A stretch of DNA of 64,000 nucleotides from Tardiphaga sp. 709 (GTDB lineage Bacteria; Pseudomonadota; Alphaproteobacteria; Rhizobiales; Xanthobacteraceae). Position numbers and translations under genes: made by a program. Positions 34,567-44,270 of this stretch are shown here, piece after piece. Where the stretch lies: the NCBI RefSeq assembly GCF_032401055.1, contig NZ_CP135529.1, forward strand, positions 3,036,501 to 3,100,500. Direction: 5' to 3'. Position 1 is the first letter of the stretch; the number at the start of each line of letters is the position of its first letter. A model generated the notes under the pieces. The model made no database searches and was not told the DNA's origin. It worked only from the letters and a program-made list of their open reading frames with translations.

Positions 34567-35496
34567 TTAAACGCCAAGATGCGCACGTAACTCAGCTCGG
34601 CCGGCGCGCGATACCGGCCAATGGTCCCCATAATCATGCAAGCGCAGTTGCCATGCCCCGCTCGACCGGCGCACGACCTCGCGCACGAACTGATGATTGA
34701 CGACGGCCGTGCGATGAATACGAACGAACCAGCCCGGCGGGATTAGGCCCAACCACTGGGTCAGCGGCCTTGGATCGAGCACCATCGCGCCATCCATCAA
34801 CCACACCTCGGTATAGTCTTTTGACGAGCGCAGGCCGACGATTTCGGTCAATGGCGTGCCGAGAATGCCATGCGCGCGACGTAGGTAGATCAGTGCAGGA
34901 TATGCGACGTGCGAATCTTCGGCAGCAGAGGCGATCGGCGGCCGGCTATAACGCGCCGCCGCGATGAGATCGGCACAACGAAACAGATCAGCGATTTCAT
35001 CCGACCACCGACGCGGCGCCTTGACGGCATCGAAACCGATGCAGGCGACGAGCCTGCCGTCATGAAACACCGGCACACTGAGTACACTCTTGTTGTTCTG
35101 CCGAATAAACTCAGCGCGCAACGCACCGGCACTGCGTGGCAGTGCCTCGATGTCATTGACCATCACAGCCTGCCCCAGGACCAACCGTTGATGCAGCCAG
35201 CCGATCATGGTGACCGGCACATGCTGCAGATCCTGCACAAAGGATCCGACCCCGCCGCGACTCCACTCATGGGTGTTGCGAAAGCGCAGATGGTCGGCGT
35301 CGTATTCGAACATCCATGCGCGATCTGCTTCGGCGTCCACACCTATGACTTGGAGTATCCCGGCAATCGCCGCATCGAGTGGCCGCGTCAGCAGCAGCAT
35401 CGCCGTGTCAAACACCCAGCCCGATTGCGACGCCGCAACACGATCATCGCGGCCGACGAATTCCCAGGGCAGGGCTGAATTGGATGACAACTGCAA
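34567..35496 (-). CDS. GAF domain-LytTR DNA-binding regulator
   Basis: About 309 residues. Residues 30-190 form a GAF-type sensor (A-D-R-A-W-M-F-E-Y, then S-V-L-S-V-P-V-F-H-D-G-R-L-V-A-C-I-G-F-D). Residues 205-305 form a LytTR DNA-binding domain (L-R-S-S-K-D-Y-T-E-V-W-L, F-V-R-I-H-R-T-A-V-V-N). It has no receiver or membrane segment, so it probably senses a small ligand in the cytoplasm. The start is uncertain: the frame opens with TTG at 35496, with no good ribosome site; a GTG near residue 28 is possible. It lies just upstream of the giant autotransporter on the same strand and probably regulates it. Confidence 0.85.
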   Translation of the reverse strand: MQLSSNSALPWEFVGRDDRVAASQSGWVFDTAMLLLTRPLDAAIAGILQVIGVDAEADRAWMFEYDADHLRFRNTHEWSRGGVGSFVQDLQHVPVTMIGWLHQRLVLGQAVMVNDIEALPRSAGALRAEFIRQNNKSVLSVPVFHDGRLVACIGFDAVKAPRRWSDEIADLFRCADLIAAARYSRPPIASAAEDSHVAYPALIYLRRAHGILGTPLTEIVGLRSSKDYTEVWLMDGAMVLDPRPLTQWLGLIPPGWFVRIHRTAVVNHQFVREVVRRSSGAWQLRLHDYGDHWPVSRAGRAELRAHLGV

Positions 35497-35709
35497 TGCT
35501 CATGGTAGTGATCACAAGATCTACCCAACCACATTACCTTAGACAACGTGTCAATCCCTGCAGCGTGGCGACTATTCCATCGCGGCACCCGGGCATCCAC
35601 ATCGTGCGATGCGCCGCGATCTTGGGCAGTCTCCGGCGCCACAACCAGCATTGCAGCGTCCGCTTTTGGCGATACATTGAAGCAAAGCGCATTCGGAGAC
35701 TGCCGGATC

Positions 35710-36543
35710 ATGCTGCGATTTCTGCCTGTTGTCCTCAGCACCCTGACTTGTTGGGCAATGAGTTGGGTTGTTACCCCAGCGCTCGCGCAAAATGCCCCGC
35801 GCGGCAGTGAGTGTCTGGCAATGGCCACACGGCCACCACTCGCAATTCCGGTCGGTTTGCAACGGACTGCGGCGAAGGCCGATGAGGTCGCCATCACCTA
35901 TGCCGGGCACTCCACCTATTACATCGACACACCCGGCGGCGTGACCATCGCCACCGACTACAACGGCGTCTACAAGCTCGATCGCATCCCGGACGTGGTG
36001 ACGATGAACCGGGCGCACAGCACCCACTACACGCTGTACCCCGACCCGCGCATCAAGACGGTATTGCATGGGTGGGGCGGGAGTGGACAGCCGGCGCAAA
36101 TCCATGAGCGCATCGGCGACGTGCTGATCCGCAACGTCACGACAGACATCCGCCGTTACTATGGCGATGACGCGGGCGGCGAGATGGTGAAAGACGGCAA
36201 TTCGATCTTCATCTTCGAGGTTGCTGGCCTGTGCATCGGTCATCTCGGCCATCTGCATCACAAGCTCGACGAAAGCCACTTCGCCGCGATCGGCCGCCTC
36301 GACATCGTGATGGTGCCGATCGATGGCAGCTACACAATGTCCCTCGACGGCGTATCCGAGATCACGAGGCGGCTGCGCGCCTCGGTGGTGCTACCCATGC
36401 ATCGCTTCATGACACCGCTCAGCGACTTCATGACGAAGATCGGAAAAGATTTCGAAATCGACCAGCGCAGCGCCCAAACGCTGACGATATCACTCAATGC
36501 GCTGCCCAAGGCACCGACGGTGATTATTCTCAACGGGGTTTGA
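35710..36543 (+). CDS. Secreted MBL-fold metal-dependent hydrolase (UlaG-like)
   Basis: A 277-residue protein starting M-L-R-F-L-P-V-V-L at 35710 with GGAG upstream; the longer open frame has no signal. The signal peptide ends near residue 27 (P-A-L-A-Q). The beta-lactamase fold resembles UlaG: I-T-Y-A-G-H-S-T-Y-Y-I-D-T-P-G-G-V-T-I-A-T-D-Y, then R-A-H-S-T-H-Y, G-H-L-G-H-L-H-H and L-P-M-H. The classical H-x-H-x-D-H is altered, as in this branch. It probably acts in the periplasm on an unknown substrate. It is convergent with ubiG. Confidence 0.85.
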   Translation: MLRFLPVVLSTLTCWAMSWVVTPALAQNAPRGSECLAMATRPPLAIPVGLQRTAAKADEVAITYAGHSTYYIDTPGGVTIATDYNGVYKLDRIPDVVTMNRAHSTHYTLYPDPRIKTVLHGWGGSGQPAQIHERIGDVLIRNVTTDIRRYYGDDAGGEMVKDGNSIFIFEVAGLCIGHLGHLHHKLDESHFAAIGRLDIVMVPIDGSYTMSLDGVSEITRRLRASVVLPMHRFMTPLSDFMTKIGKDFEIDQRSAQTLTISLNALPKAPTVIILNGV

Positions 36544-36578
36544 CGACCTGTCGAAGCGGGGCAGGCGGAACAGAAACG

Positions 36579-37337
36579 CTAGACCTCTTCCGCGACCACC
36601 ATATAGTTCACGTCCATATCGGATGACAGCGTCCAGCGGTCACCGAGCGGGTTGTAGACCACACCTGATTGTTCGGTGATTTCCAGCTTGTTGCGCGACA
36701 GATGATGCGCGAGTTCGTCCGGGGTGACGAACTTGTCCCACTGATGCGTGCCACGTGGCAGCCAGCGCAGCACATATTCGGCGGCGACGATGCCGAGTGC
36801 AAAGCTCTTCCAGTTACGGTTCAGCGTCGACACCACCATCATGCCGCCGGGCTTGAGCATCTGCGCGCAGCGATCGAGGAATGCGCCGACATCGACGACG
36901 TGTTCGACGACTTCCATCGCCAGCACGATATCGAAGCGCTCACGCACGTCCATCTCCTCGACGGTGGTGCAACGATAATCGATCGACAGATGCCCTTTGT
37001 CGGCGTGCAATTTGGCGGCGGCGATATTGGTGGCGGAGGGATCGATGCCGATCACCTGTGCTCCGAGCCGCGTGAACGGCTCACAGAGCAAACCCGCTCC
37101 GCAGCCGATATCGAGCATGCGCAATCCGCTCAGGCAATTCAGGCTGCGAACATTGCGATCGAACTTGCGGCAGGCGGCGTCGCGAATATAGGTCAGACGC
37201 AGCGGGTTGATCTTGTGCAGCGGCGCCATCTTGCCGCGCGGGTCCCACCATTCCTCCGACAGCTTGGAGAATTTCGCGACTTCGCTGGCATCGACGGAGG
37301 ATGCGGAAGCATCGGAATAGCTGGATTGCATGGCCAT
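36579..37337 (-). CDS. ubiG: Ubiquinone biosynthesis O-methyltransferase UbiG
   Basis: A 252-residue enzyme that methylates both hydroxyl groups during ubiquinone formation. SAM motif I is clear (M-L-D-I-G-C-G-A-G-L-L-C-E-P, near 92), followed by I-G-I-D-P-S, V-E-H-V-V-D near 168 and the family's N-R-N-W-K-S-F-A-L-G-I-V-A-A-E-Y-V-L-R-W-L-P-R-G-T-H-x-W. The N-terminal S-E-x-W-W-D-P-x-G-K-M-A-P-L-H-x-I-N-P-L-R is diagnostic. It is immediately downstream of a PH-domain gene on the same strand, 15 bases away. Confidence 0.97.
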   Translation of the reverse strand: MAMQSSYSDASASSVDASEVAKFSKLSEEWWDPRGKMAPLHKINPLRLTYIRDAACRKFDRNVRSLNCLSGLRMLDIGCGAGLLCEPFTRLGAQVIGIDPSATNIAAAKLHADKGHLSIDYRCTTVEEMDVRERFDIVLAMEVVEHVVDVGAFLDRCAQMLKPGGMMVVSTLNRNWKSFALGIVAAEYVLRWLPRGTHQWDKFVTPDELAHHLSRNKLEITEQSGVVYNPLGDRWTLSSDMDVNYMVVAEEV

Positions 37338-37352
37338 TGTGGAGCCGTTGTC

Positions 37353-37820
37353 CTATCGCGCTGTGATGTGGCTGCGAAATGCGAGTGGTGACGCGATCAT
37401 CTTGATGACCTCTTCATCATCACCCATGTTCTCGATGGCGATGTCACCATAATTCAAGATGCGTCCCAGAATGCTCTGATTGACGCTGACGCTCGCGACC
37501 TTGTCGATACTGATCTCGAAAGTCTTGCGCGTGATGAACCCTTCCTTGTGCACGACCCGCAGCGTGGTGACATCCGTCTCGGTCGTCCAGCGCTGGAACC
37601 AGCCCTTCATCGACCAGTACAGCGCCGCGAAGGCCACTACGGCCGAGGATGCCAGGCAGAGCAGAACAAGGGTTTCGTTGATCGCGTAACGCGTCAGGAC
37701 CAGCAAAGCCGCCGAGACGATCCAGGCCGCGATGGCCGGGACATAGACCACCCAGTGCAAGTTGCTGGAATACAGCACCTTCTCGCCCGGCTGCAGGATA
37801 TCGTCGATATAGCGCCCCAT
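37353..37820 (-). CDS. Membrane protein with bacterial PH domain (bPH2)
   Basis: A 155-residue inner-membrane protein. It starts M-G-R-Y-I-D-D-I-L-Q-P-G-E-K-V-L-Y-S-S, two membrane helices follow (about 24-44 and 50-70), then a bacterial PH-like domain (V-V-H-K-E-G-F-I-T-R-K-T-F-E-I-S-I-D-K-V). It sits between ubiG and lysC in many relatives. Function unknown; perhaps a membrane scaffold. Divergent from lysC. Confidence 0.88.
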   Translation of the reverse strand: MGRYIDDILQPGEKVLYSSNLHWVVYVPAIAAWIVSAALLVLTRYAINETLVLLCLASSAVVAFAALYWSMKGWFQRWTTETDVTTLRVVHKEGFITRKTFEISIDKVASVSVNQSILGRILNYGDIAIENMGDDEEVIKMIASPLAFRSHITAR

Positions 37821-37975
37821 AAACCGTCCAAAATGCCCTGTCTCGGTGCGTTCTAAGGGACCAGGAGCCCGGGTTGCTTGCCCCCACCCTCGCCGCTATG
37901 TATACGCGCGTTTTCGCCCGCGTGCGTAGTGCGCGGTATCTTTACCCACTGTCGTCAGGGAATGCACCACTCGTC

Positions 37976-39229
37976 ATGGGCCGGCTCGTAATGAAATTCG
38001 GCGGTACGTCCGTCGCCAACATCGACCGCATCCGCAACGTCGCGCAGCATGTCAAACGCGAGGTCGATGCCGGTCATGAGGTCGCGGTCGTGGTGTCGGC
38101 GATGTCGGGCAAAACCAACGAACTGGTGGCCTGGTGCACCGAAGTGTCCCCGATGCATGACGCCCGGGAATACGACGCCATCGTCGCGTCCGGTGAGCTT
38201 GTGACCGCCGGCCTGCTGGCGATCGCGCTGCAGACCATCGGCATCCAGGCGCGCTCCTGGCAGGGCTGGCAGATCCCGATCAAGACGTCGGACGCCCATG
38301 CCTCGGCCCGGATCGACGAGATCGACGGCGACAAACTCATCAAGCGCTTCAAGGAGCGCAAGGAAGTGGCCGTGATCGCCGGCTTCCAGGGCATCCATCC
38401 CGAAACCGGCCGCGTCACCACGCTCGGCCGGGGTGGGTCCGATACGTCGGCTGTGGCAATTGCCGCTGCCGTCAAGGCCGACCGCTGTGACATCTATACC
38501 GACGTGGACGGCGTCTACACCACCGATCCGCGCGTCGTGCCGAAGGCACAACGCATGAACAAGGTGGCGTTCGAGGAAATGCTGGAACTGGCGTCGCAGG
38601 GCGCCAAGGTCCTGCAGGTCCGCTCCGTGGAACTCGGCATGACCCACAACATGCCGATTTTCGTGCGCTCAAGTTTCGACAAACCCGAAGACATCGACCC
38701 GCACGGCACCCCGCCGGGCACGCTGATCTGCAGCGAGGAGGAAATCATGGAAAGCCACGTCGTTACCGGAATCGCCTTTTCCAAGGACGAAGCCCAGATT
38801 TCCGTCCGTCAGATCGAGGACAAGCCGGGCGTCGCTGCCTCGATCTTCGTGCCGTTGGCCGAAGCCAACATCAATGTGGACATGATCGTCCAGAACGTCT
38901 CTGAAGACGGCAAGACCACCGACCTGACCTTCACCGTGCCGGCCACCGACTATGCCCGCGCCAAAGAGACCATCACCGCGGCCAAGGCCAAGATCGGCTA
39001 TGCCCGCATCGACAGCGCAACCGATGTCGCCAAGGTCTCGGTGATCGGATCGGGCATGCGCAGCCATGCCGGCGTCGCCGCGCAAGCCTTTGCGGCCCTT
39101 TCCGAGCGCCAGATCAATATCCGGGCAATCACCACGTCCGAAATCAAGTTCTCGGTCCTGATCGATACGGCCTATACGGAACTGGCGGTTCGCACCCTGC
39201 ACACGCTGTATGGTCTCGACAAAGCGTAG
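37976..39229 (+). CDS. lysC: Aspartate kinase
   Basis: Catalyses the first step from aspartate to lysine, threonine and methionine. 417 residues starting M-G-R-L-V-M-K-F-G-G-T-S-V; the upstream open frame lacks family similarity. The kinase core has G-R-G-G-S-D-T-S-A-V-A near 150 and T-D-V-D-G-V-Y-T-T-D-P-R. Two ACT domains in the C-terminal 150 residues bind lysine and threonine for feedback control. It stands at the head of the conserved lysC, ptsP, prfA, prmC block. Confidence 0.96.
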   Translation: MGRLVMKFGGTSVANIDRIRNVAQHVKREVDAGHEVAVVVSAMSGKTNELVAWCTEVSPMHDAREYDAIVASGELVTAGLLAIALQTIGIQARSWQGWQIPIKTSDAHASARIDEIDGDKLIKRFKERKEVAVIAGFQGIHPETGRVTTLGRGGSDTSAVAIAAAVKADRCDIYTDVDGVYTTDPRVVPKAQRMNKVAFEEMLELASQGAKVLQVRSVELGMTHNMPIFVRSSFDKPEDIDPHGTPPGTLICSEEEIMESHVVTGIAFSKDEAQISVRQIEDKPGVAASIFVPLAEANINVDMIVQNVSEDGKTTDLTFTVPATDYARAKETITAAKAKIGYARIDSATDVAKVSVIGSGMRSHAGVAAQAFAALSERQINIRAITTSEIKFSVLIDTAYTELAVRTLHTLYGLDKA

Positions 39230-39290
39230 AAAATTTTTCCTGAAACATCCGTTATTTTGATGTGAACGGTGTGTTTCTTGTCTGGCAGGT

Positions 39291-39307
39291 GTTTTGCTTG
39301 GCAAAAC
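39291..39307. other. Small hairpin between lysC and ptsP
   Basis: GTTTTGC and GCAAAAC around a three-base loop, 60 bases after the lysC stop. There is no T run after it. It may stabilise the lysC transcript end or weakly terminate it. Confidence 0.35.
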
Positions 39308-39494
39308 AAGCCTCAATTCGCTATACGGCCTGCATGGGCAGCCGTTGCGGCTGAGGGCGCCGTTTCGGACATCTGATACGGTTCTGTCGCTGCGCCTCTT
39401 GTTGCGCGGCGGTGCAAATTCTATTGTTTTCTGAGGCTTAGCGTCGGCGCACGGCTTTTGTCAGGTGTCGGCCTCGTGGGGAGGGTGTCGGCAC

Positions 39495-41762
39495 ATGCGG
39501 AGCGCGTCGGGTGGCCCCCGAGTCTTGCTGAGACGGCTCCGCGAAGTGATGGCGGAGCAGGTCAGCGCTCAGGAACGCCTCGACAAGATCGTGGTGCTGA
39601 TCGCCGCCAATATGGTGGCGGAAGTCTGCTCGACATACGTGCTGCGCGTCGACAATACACTCGAGCTCTACGCCACTGAAGGCCTCAACCGCGACGCCGT
39701 CCATCAGACCGTGCTGAGCTCCCATGAGGGCCTGGTCGGTCTGGTCGCCTCCGAAGCCACACCGCTGAATCTCAACGACGCCCAGAGCCACCCGGCGTTC
39801 TCGTTCCGCCCGGAGACCGGCGAAGAAATCTATCACTCGTTCCTCGGCGTGCCGATCCTGCGCGCCGGCAATACGCTCGGCGTGCTGGTGGTGCAGAACC
39901 GCGCCAAGCGCACTTATGTCGAGGAAGAAGTCGAGGCGCTGCAGACAACGGCGATGGTGCTCGCCGAGATGATCGCTTCCGGCGAGCTTTCGGCGCTGGC
40001 GCAGCCGGGCGCCGAGCCCGCTGCGCGGCATTCCCTGCACAAGACCGGTGCCATCCTCTCCGATGGCATCGCGCTCGGCCATGTGGTGCTGCATGAGCCA
40101 CGCGTTGTCATCACCAATTACATCGCCGAAGACCTGCCGAAGGAAATCAAACGGCTGGACACGGCGCTGACCAAGCTGCGGTCGGACCTCGACCGCATGC
40201 TGGAACGCGGCGACGTCGCCGACGGCGGCGAGCACCGCGATGTGCTCGAAGCCTATCGCATGTTCGCCAATGACCACGGCTGGTCGCACAAGCTGCACGA
40301 AGCGGTCGCCACCGGCCTCACTGCGGAAGCCGCCGTCGAACGCGTGCAGTCGGATACCCGTGCGCGCATGCTGCGTTCCACCGATCCCTATCTGCGCGAC
40401 CGCCTGCACGATCTTGAAGATCTCGGCCACCGCCTGATGCGGCAGCTGGTCGGCCAGGATCACGCGCCGTCGCGCGAGCAGATGCCGGACAATGCGATCC
40501 TGATCGCACGCGCGATGGGCCCGGCCGCCCTCCTCGACTACGACCGCAAGAAGTTGCGTGGCCTGGTGCTGGAGGAAGGTACGGCTAATTCGCATGTCTC
40601 GATCGTGGCGCGCGCGCTCGGCATTCCCGCGATCGGCGAAGTCGCAAATGCGCCGGGCATTGCTGATCCAGGCGACGCCGTCATCGTCGATGGCACCTCG
40701 GGCTCGATCTATATTCGGCCCTCGGCCGAGATCGAATCCGCTTATGCCGAACGCGTGCGTTTCCGCGCGCGGCGACAGGCGCAGTACTCAGCGCTGCGCG
40801 ACCTTCCCTGCGTAACCAAGGACGGCCAGAAGGTCGACCTGCTGATCAATGCCGGTCTGATCATCGACCTGCCGCATATCGACGATACCGGATCGGCGGG
40901 CATCGGCCTGTTCCGCACCGAACTGCAATTCATGGTGGGGGAAAGCCTGCCCCGCTCCAGCGATCAGCTGGCGCTGTATCGTGCGGTGCTCGATGCTGCC
41001 GGCCCGAAACCGGTGACATTCCGCACCCTTGATATCGGCGGCGACAAGGCACTCCCTTACATGGAGACCATCGTCGAGGAGAACCCAGCGCTGGGCTGGC
41101 GCGCGATCCGTCTTGGCCTCGATCGGCCCGGCCTGCTGCGCGGCCAGATCCGCGCATTGCTGCGCGCCGGCGGCGGGCGTGCGCTGCGCATCATGTTCCC
41201 GATGATTTCGGAAGTGGCCGAGTTCGATCAGGCCAAGGCGATCATCGAACGCGAGCTGACTTATTTGCGCCAGCATGGTCATGCGCTGCCAGAGCGGATC
41301 GATGTTGGCACCATGATCGAGGTGCCTGCGCTGGTCTATCAGCTCGACGAACTCCTGAAGAAGGTCGACTTCGTCTCGGTCGGCTCCAACGACCTGTTCC
41401 AGTTCCTGTTCGCTGTCGACCGCGGCAATGCCAAGGTGTCGGAACGCTTCGATACGCTGTCGGCGCCGATCCTGCGCGTACTGCGTGAGATCGTGCAAAA
41501 GGGCGACGCCGCCAAACGTCACGTCTCGCTGTGCGGCGAGATGGCCTCGCAGCCGATCGGCGCGCTGGCACTGATTGGCATGGGCTATCGCTCGCTGTCT
41601 CTGTCGGCCACCGCACACGGTCCCGTGAAGGCAATGATTCTCGACCTCGATGCCAAAAAGGCCGAGGCGCTGATGACACAACTGCTCGACGCTCCCTCGG
41701 GCAGCGTCTCGATCCGGCAGAAGCTCACTGAATTCGCCGAAGCCGAAGGGCTGTCGTTGTAG
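39495..41762 (+). CDS. ptsP: Phosphoenolpyruvate-protein phosphotransferase PtsP (enzyme I-Ntr)
   Basis: A 755-residue enzyme that takes phosphate from PEP and starts the nitrogen-related PTS relay (EI-Ntr, NPr, EIIA-Ntr). The start M-R-S-A-S-G-G-P-R-V-L-L-R-R-L-R-E fits relatives better than the GTG 30 bases upstream. Residues 20-165 are a GAF domain that is known to sense glutamine in this family. The swivelling domain has the active histidine in T-A-N-S-H-V-S-I-V-A-R, and the barrel has V-S-V-G-S-N-D-L-F-Q-F and the active cysteine L-C-G-E-M-A. Confidence 0.96.
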   Translation: MRSASGGPRVLLRRLREVMAEQVSAQERLDKIVVLIAANMVAEVCSTYVLRVDNTLELYATEGLNRDAVHQTVLSSHEGLVGLVASEATPLNLNDAQSHPAFSFRPETGEEIYHSFLGVPILRAGNTLGVLVVQNRAKRTYVEEEVEALQTTAMVLAEMIASGELSALAQPGAEPAARHSLHKTGAILSDGIALGHVVLHEPRVVITNYIAEDLPKEIKRLDTALTKLRSDLDRMLERGDVADGGEHRDVLEAYRMFANDHGWSHKLHEAVATGLTAEAAVERVQSDTRARMLRSTDPYLRDRLHDLEDLGHRLMRQLVGQDHAPSREQMPDNAILIARAMGPAALLDYDRKKLRGLVLEEGTANSHVSIVARALGIPAIGEVANAPGIADPGDAVIVDGTSGSIYIRPSAEIESAYAERVRFRARRQAQYSALRDLPCVTKDGQKVDLLINAGLIIDLPHIDDTGSAGIGLFRTELQFMVGESLPRSSDQLALYRAVLDAAGPKPVTFRTLDIGGDKALPYMETIVEENPALGWRAIRLGLDRPGLLRGQIRALLRAGGGRALRIMFPMISEVAEFDQAKAIIERELTYLRQHGHALPERIDVGTMIEVPALVYQLDELLKKVDFVSVGSNDLFQFLFAVDRGNAKVSERFDTLSAPILRVLREIVQKGDAAKRHVSLCGEMASQPIGALALIGMGYRSLSLSATAHGPVKAMILDLDAKKAEALMTQLLDAPSGSVSIRQKLTEFAEAEGLSL

Positions 41763-41819
41763 CGAGGCTCTTGCCCGCACGACGCGCTTTCCCCTTTCCG
41801 CGATCTCCGAGATTCCACG

Positions 41820-42905
41820 ATGTCCCTGCTACCCGAAACAAAACTCGACGTGCTCCTCGCACATCACGCCTCGCTCGAGGCACAACTGATGGGTCAGGTC
41901 AGCGCCGAGAATTATGTGAAGATGACGCGCGAGCTGTCCGAGCTCAATCCGTTGATCGACGCGGTGAAGACCTATCGCGGCGCGCTTGCAGAGCTCAAAG
42001 ATATCGATGCGATAATCGCCGACACTTCGACCGATGCGGAGATGCGCGAGATGGCGCAGGCCGAGCGTCCGGCGCTGGAAGAACGCATCGAGGCGCTGGC
42101 GCAGGAAATCCGCGTGGCGCTGCTGCCGAAGGATGCGATGGACGAGCGCAACGTCGTGCTGGAAATCCGTGCCGGCACCGGCGGCGACGAGGCTTCACTG
42201 TTCGCCGGCGACCTGTACCGGATGTATGAGCGCTTCGCGGCACTGGCCGGCTGGAAGGTCGAGGTGATTTCGGCGTCCGAAGGCACCATGGGCGGCTACA
42301 AGGAAATCATCGCCGAGGTGAAGGGCCGCGGTGCTTTCGCCAAGTTGAAATTCGAATCCGGTGTACACCGCGTGCAGCGCGTGCCCGATACGGAGACTCA
42401 GGGGCGCATTCACACGTCGGCGGCAACGGTCGCTGTCATGCCCGAAGTCGAAGAAGTGGATATCGACATCAAGCAGGACGACCTGCGCATCGACACGATG
42501 CGCGCACAGGGCGCCGGCGGCCAGCACGTCAACAAGACCGAATCAGCGATCCGCATCACGCATATCCCGACCGGCATCGTGGTGATGATGCAGGACAGCC
42601 GCTCGCAACATAAGAACCGCGCTTCGGCGATGAACATCCTGCGCTCGCGCATCTATGACGCCGAACAGCAGCGTATCGATTCCGCCCGCTCGGCCGAGCG
42701 CAAGGAGAAGGTCGGCTCCGGTGACCGCTCGGAGCGCATCCGCACCTACAATTTCCCGCAGGGCCGCGTCACCGACCACCGCATCAATCTCACGCTCTAC
42801 AAGCTGCCGCAGGTGATTGCCGGCGAAGCGTTGGGCGAACTGGTCGATGCGCTGACGACAGAGCATCAGGCTGCACAACTCGCTGCCCAGGGCGACACGG
42901 CGTGA
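41820..42905 (+). CDS. prfA: Peptide chain release factor 1
   Basis: Reads UAA and UAG stop codons and releases the peptide. 361 residues, normal length. The catalytic [18 protein letters not shown] contains the GGQ motif near 233. Its Gln is the substrate of PrmC, encoded next. The stop overlaps the prmC GTG start (GTGA), so the two are translationally coupled. Confidence 0.97.
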   Translation: MSLLPETKLDVLLAHHASLEAQLMGQVSAENYVKMTRELSELNPLIDAVKTYRGALAELKDIDAIIADTSTDAEMREMAQAERPALEERIEALAQEIRVALLPKDAMDERNVVLEIRAGTGGDEASLFAGDLYRMYERFAALAGWKVEVISASEGTMGGYKEIIAEVKGRGAFAKLKFESGVHRVQRVPDTETQGRIHTSAATVAVMPEVEEVDIDIKQDDLRIDTMRAQGAGGQHVNKTESAIRITHIPTGIVVMMQDSRSQHKNRASAMNILRSRIYDAEQQRIDSARSAERKEKVGSGDRSERIRTYNFPQGRVTDHRINLTLYKLPQVIAGEALGELVDALTTEHQAAQLAAQGDTA

Positions 42906-43792
42906 GCGCCGGCGACATGTTCGCCGGACAGAGCATCGAGAACGCGCGACGCTCATTGACCAATCTGCTCCGCACCCACGGCATCGATTCCGCTGAACTC
43001 GACGCGCGCTTGCTGACAGGTGCCGCGCTCGAACTCGATCTGACCGGGTTGATCTCGGCTGCGAAGCGCATCCTGACGTCCAATGAAGCGGCCCAACTTG
43101 CCCGCTTCGCACAGCGCCGCATCGATGGCGAACCCGTGGCCCGCGTCCTAGGCATGAAAGAATTCTGGGGCCTGCCGCTGCAGCTATCCCCCGACACGCT
43201 GGTACCCCGTCCCGATACCGAAACCCTCGTCGAGGCGGCGCTCGAACTTCTCGATGCGACAGGTCCGCGTGACCGTCCGCTTGTGATCGCCGATCTCGGC
43301 ACAGGCTCCGGCGCAATCCTGCTGGCGCTGCTTTCAGAGTTAACCAACGCCACCGGCATTGCGACCGATATCAATCTCGACGCCCTGCGAACGGCTCGCT
43401 CCAACGCTGCGCAACTCGGCTTGATCGAGCGCGCCCATTTCGTTGTCTCCGACTATGCCTCAGCCCTGACCGGCGGCTTCGACCTGATCGTCTCCAATCC
43501 GCCCTATATTCCCTCGGCCGACATTGCCGACCTCGACATCGAGGTGCGCGACCACGACCCACTCCGCGCCCTGGATGGTGGAAGAGACGGATTAAATGCC
43601 TATCGAATCATCGCCCCCGAGGCCGCCCGGTTGCTGGTGCCCGGCGGCCTGCTGGTGGTCGAGGTGGGCCACCACCAAAGCGACGATGTCGCCGGTCTGA
43701 TGGCGGTATCCGGGTTAACCCTGCCGAGGCCGGCCAAAGCCGATCTGGGAGGCATTTGCAGGGCGGTATCAGGACAAAAAAAGCCCCGATAA
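42902..43792 (+). CDS. prmC: Release factor glutamine methyltransferase
   Basis: A 296-residue SAM-dependent enzyme that methylates the Gln of the GGQ motif in release factors. SAM motif [11 protein letters not shown] near 130 and the catalytic N-P-P-Y at residues 199-202 are present. The N-terminal helical domain has the family's E-L-D-A-R-L-L. Start GTG at 42902, overlapping prfA. Confidence 0.96.
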   Translation: MSAGDMFAGQSIENARRSLTNLLRTHGIDSAELDARLLTGAALELDLTGLISAAKRILTSNEAAQLARFAQRRIDGEPVARVLGMKEFWGLPLQLSPDTLVPRPDTETLVEAALELLDATGPRDRPLVIADLGTGSGAILLALLSELTNATGIATDINLDALRTARSNAAQLGLIERAHFVVSDYASALTGGFDLIVSNPPYIPSADIADLDIEVRDHDPLRALDGGRDGLNAYRIIAPEAARLLVPGGLLVVEVGHHQSDDVAGLMAVSGLTLPRPAKADLGGICRAVSGQKKPR

Positions 43793-44270
43793 AGCCTTCT
43801 TAGGACAGAAAAAACCACTTGGAATATCCCCGGGGAGCGACTACCTTCCTGTCACAACATCGGTTCAGGGTTGGCTCGCCCCGTAGATTTACGGCAGGAA
43901 GCCAGAATTCTCGCTAGAGAGCCCGTCCGGGTGAAAGGTTCCAACAGGCAGGTTTGGTTGAGCGCGATGGCTGAGAGAGCTGCGCTGCTCGCGACCGCAA
44001 AGCGAACGAAAGCCTGATATTGCGCTTTAAACTTCACGCACAGAAGCCTGACCTTGTTTCGGCAGGTGAGTGATTTGGTCCGGCTGGCATGGTCAGCGGG
44101 CGGTTGGGGAACGCGTCTTTGTTGAACGCGAATGACGGCAAGATCGATGCAGCAAAGGTCTGCACGACGATTCGGACGCTTGACGCGTCCGCATCCCGCA
44201 ATGTGCTGCGGCAATCATCTCTTTGAAACATAGCTCTGTGACACTCTGGATCGATAACTGAAGGCGACAC
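43793..44270. other. Intergenic region upstream of the DUF4167 gene
   Basis: 478 bases with no convincing gene. A long minus-strand frame here is the antisense of the DUF4167 gene and extends only partly in. Near 44178-44194 there is a GGACGC-TTGAC-GCGTCC hairpin, and TTGACG followed by CCCGCAATGT could be a promoter. A GAAGGCGA ribosome site precedes the next ATG. Confidence 0.5.
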
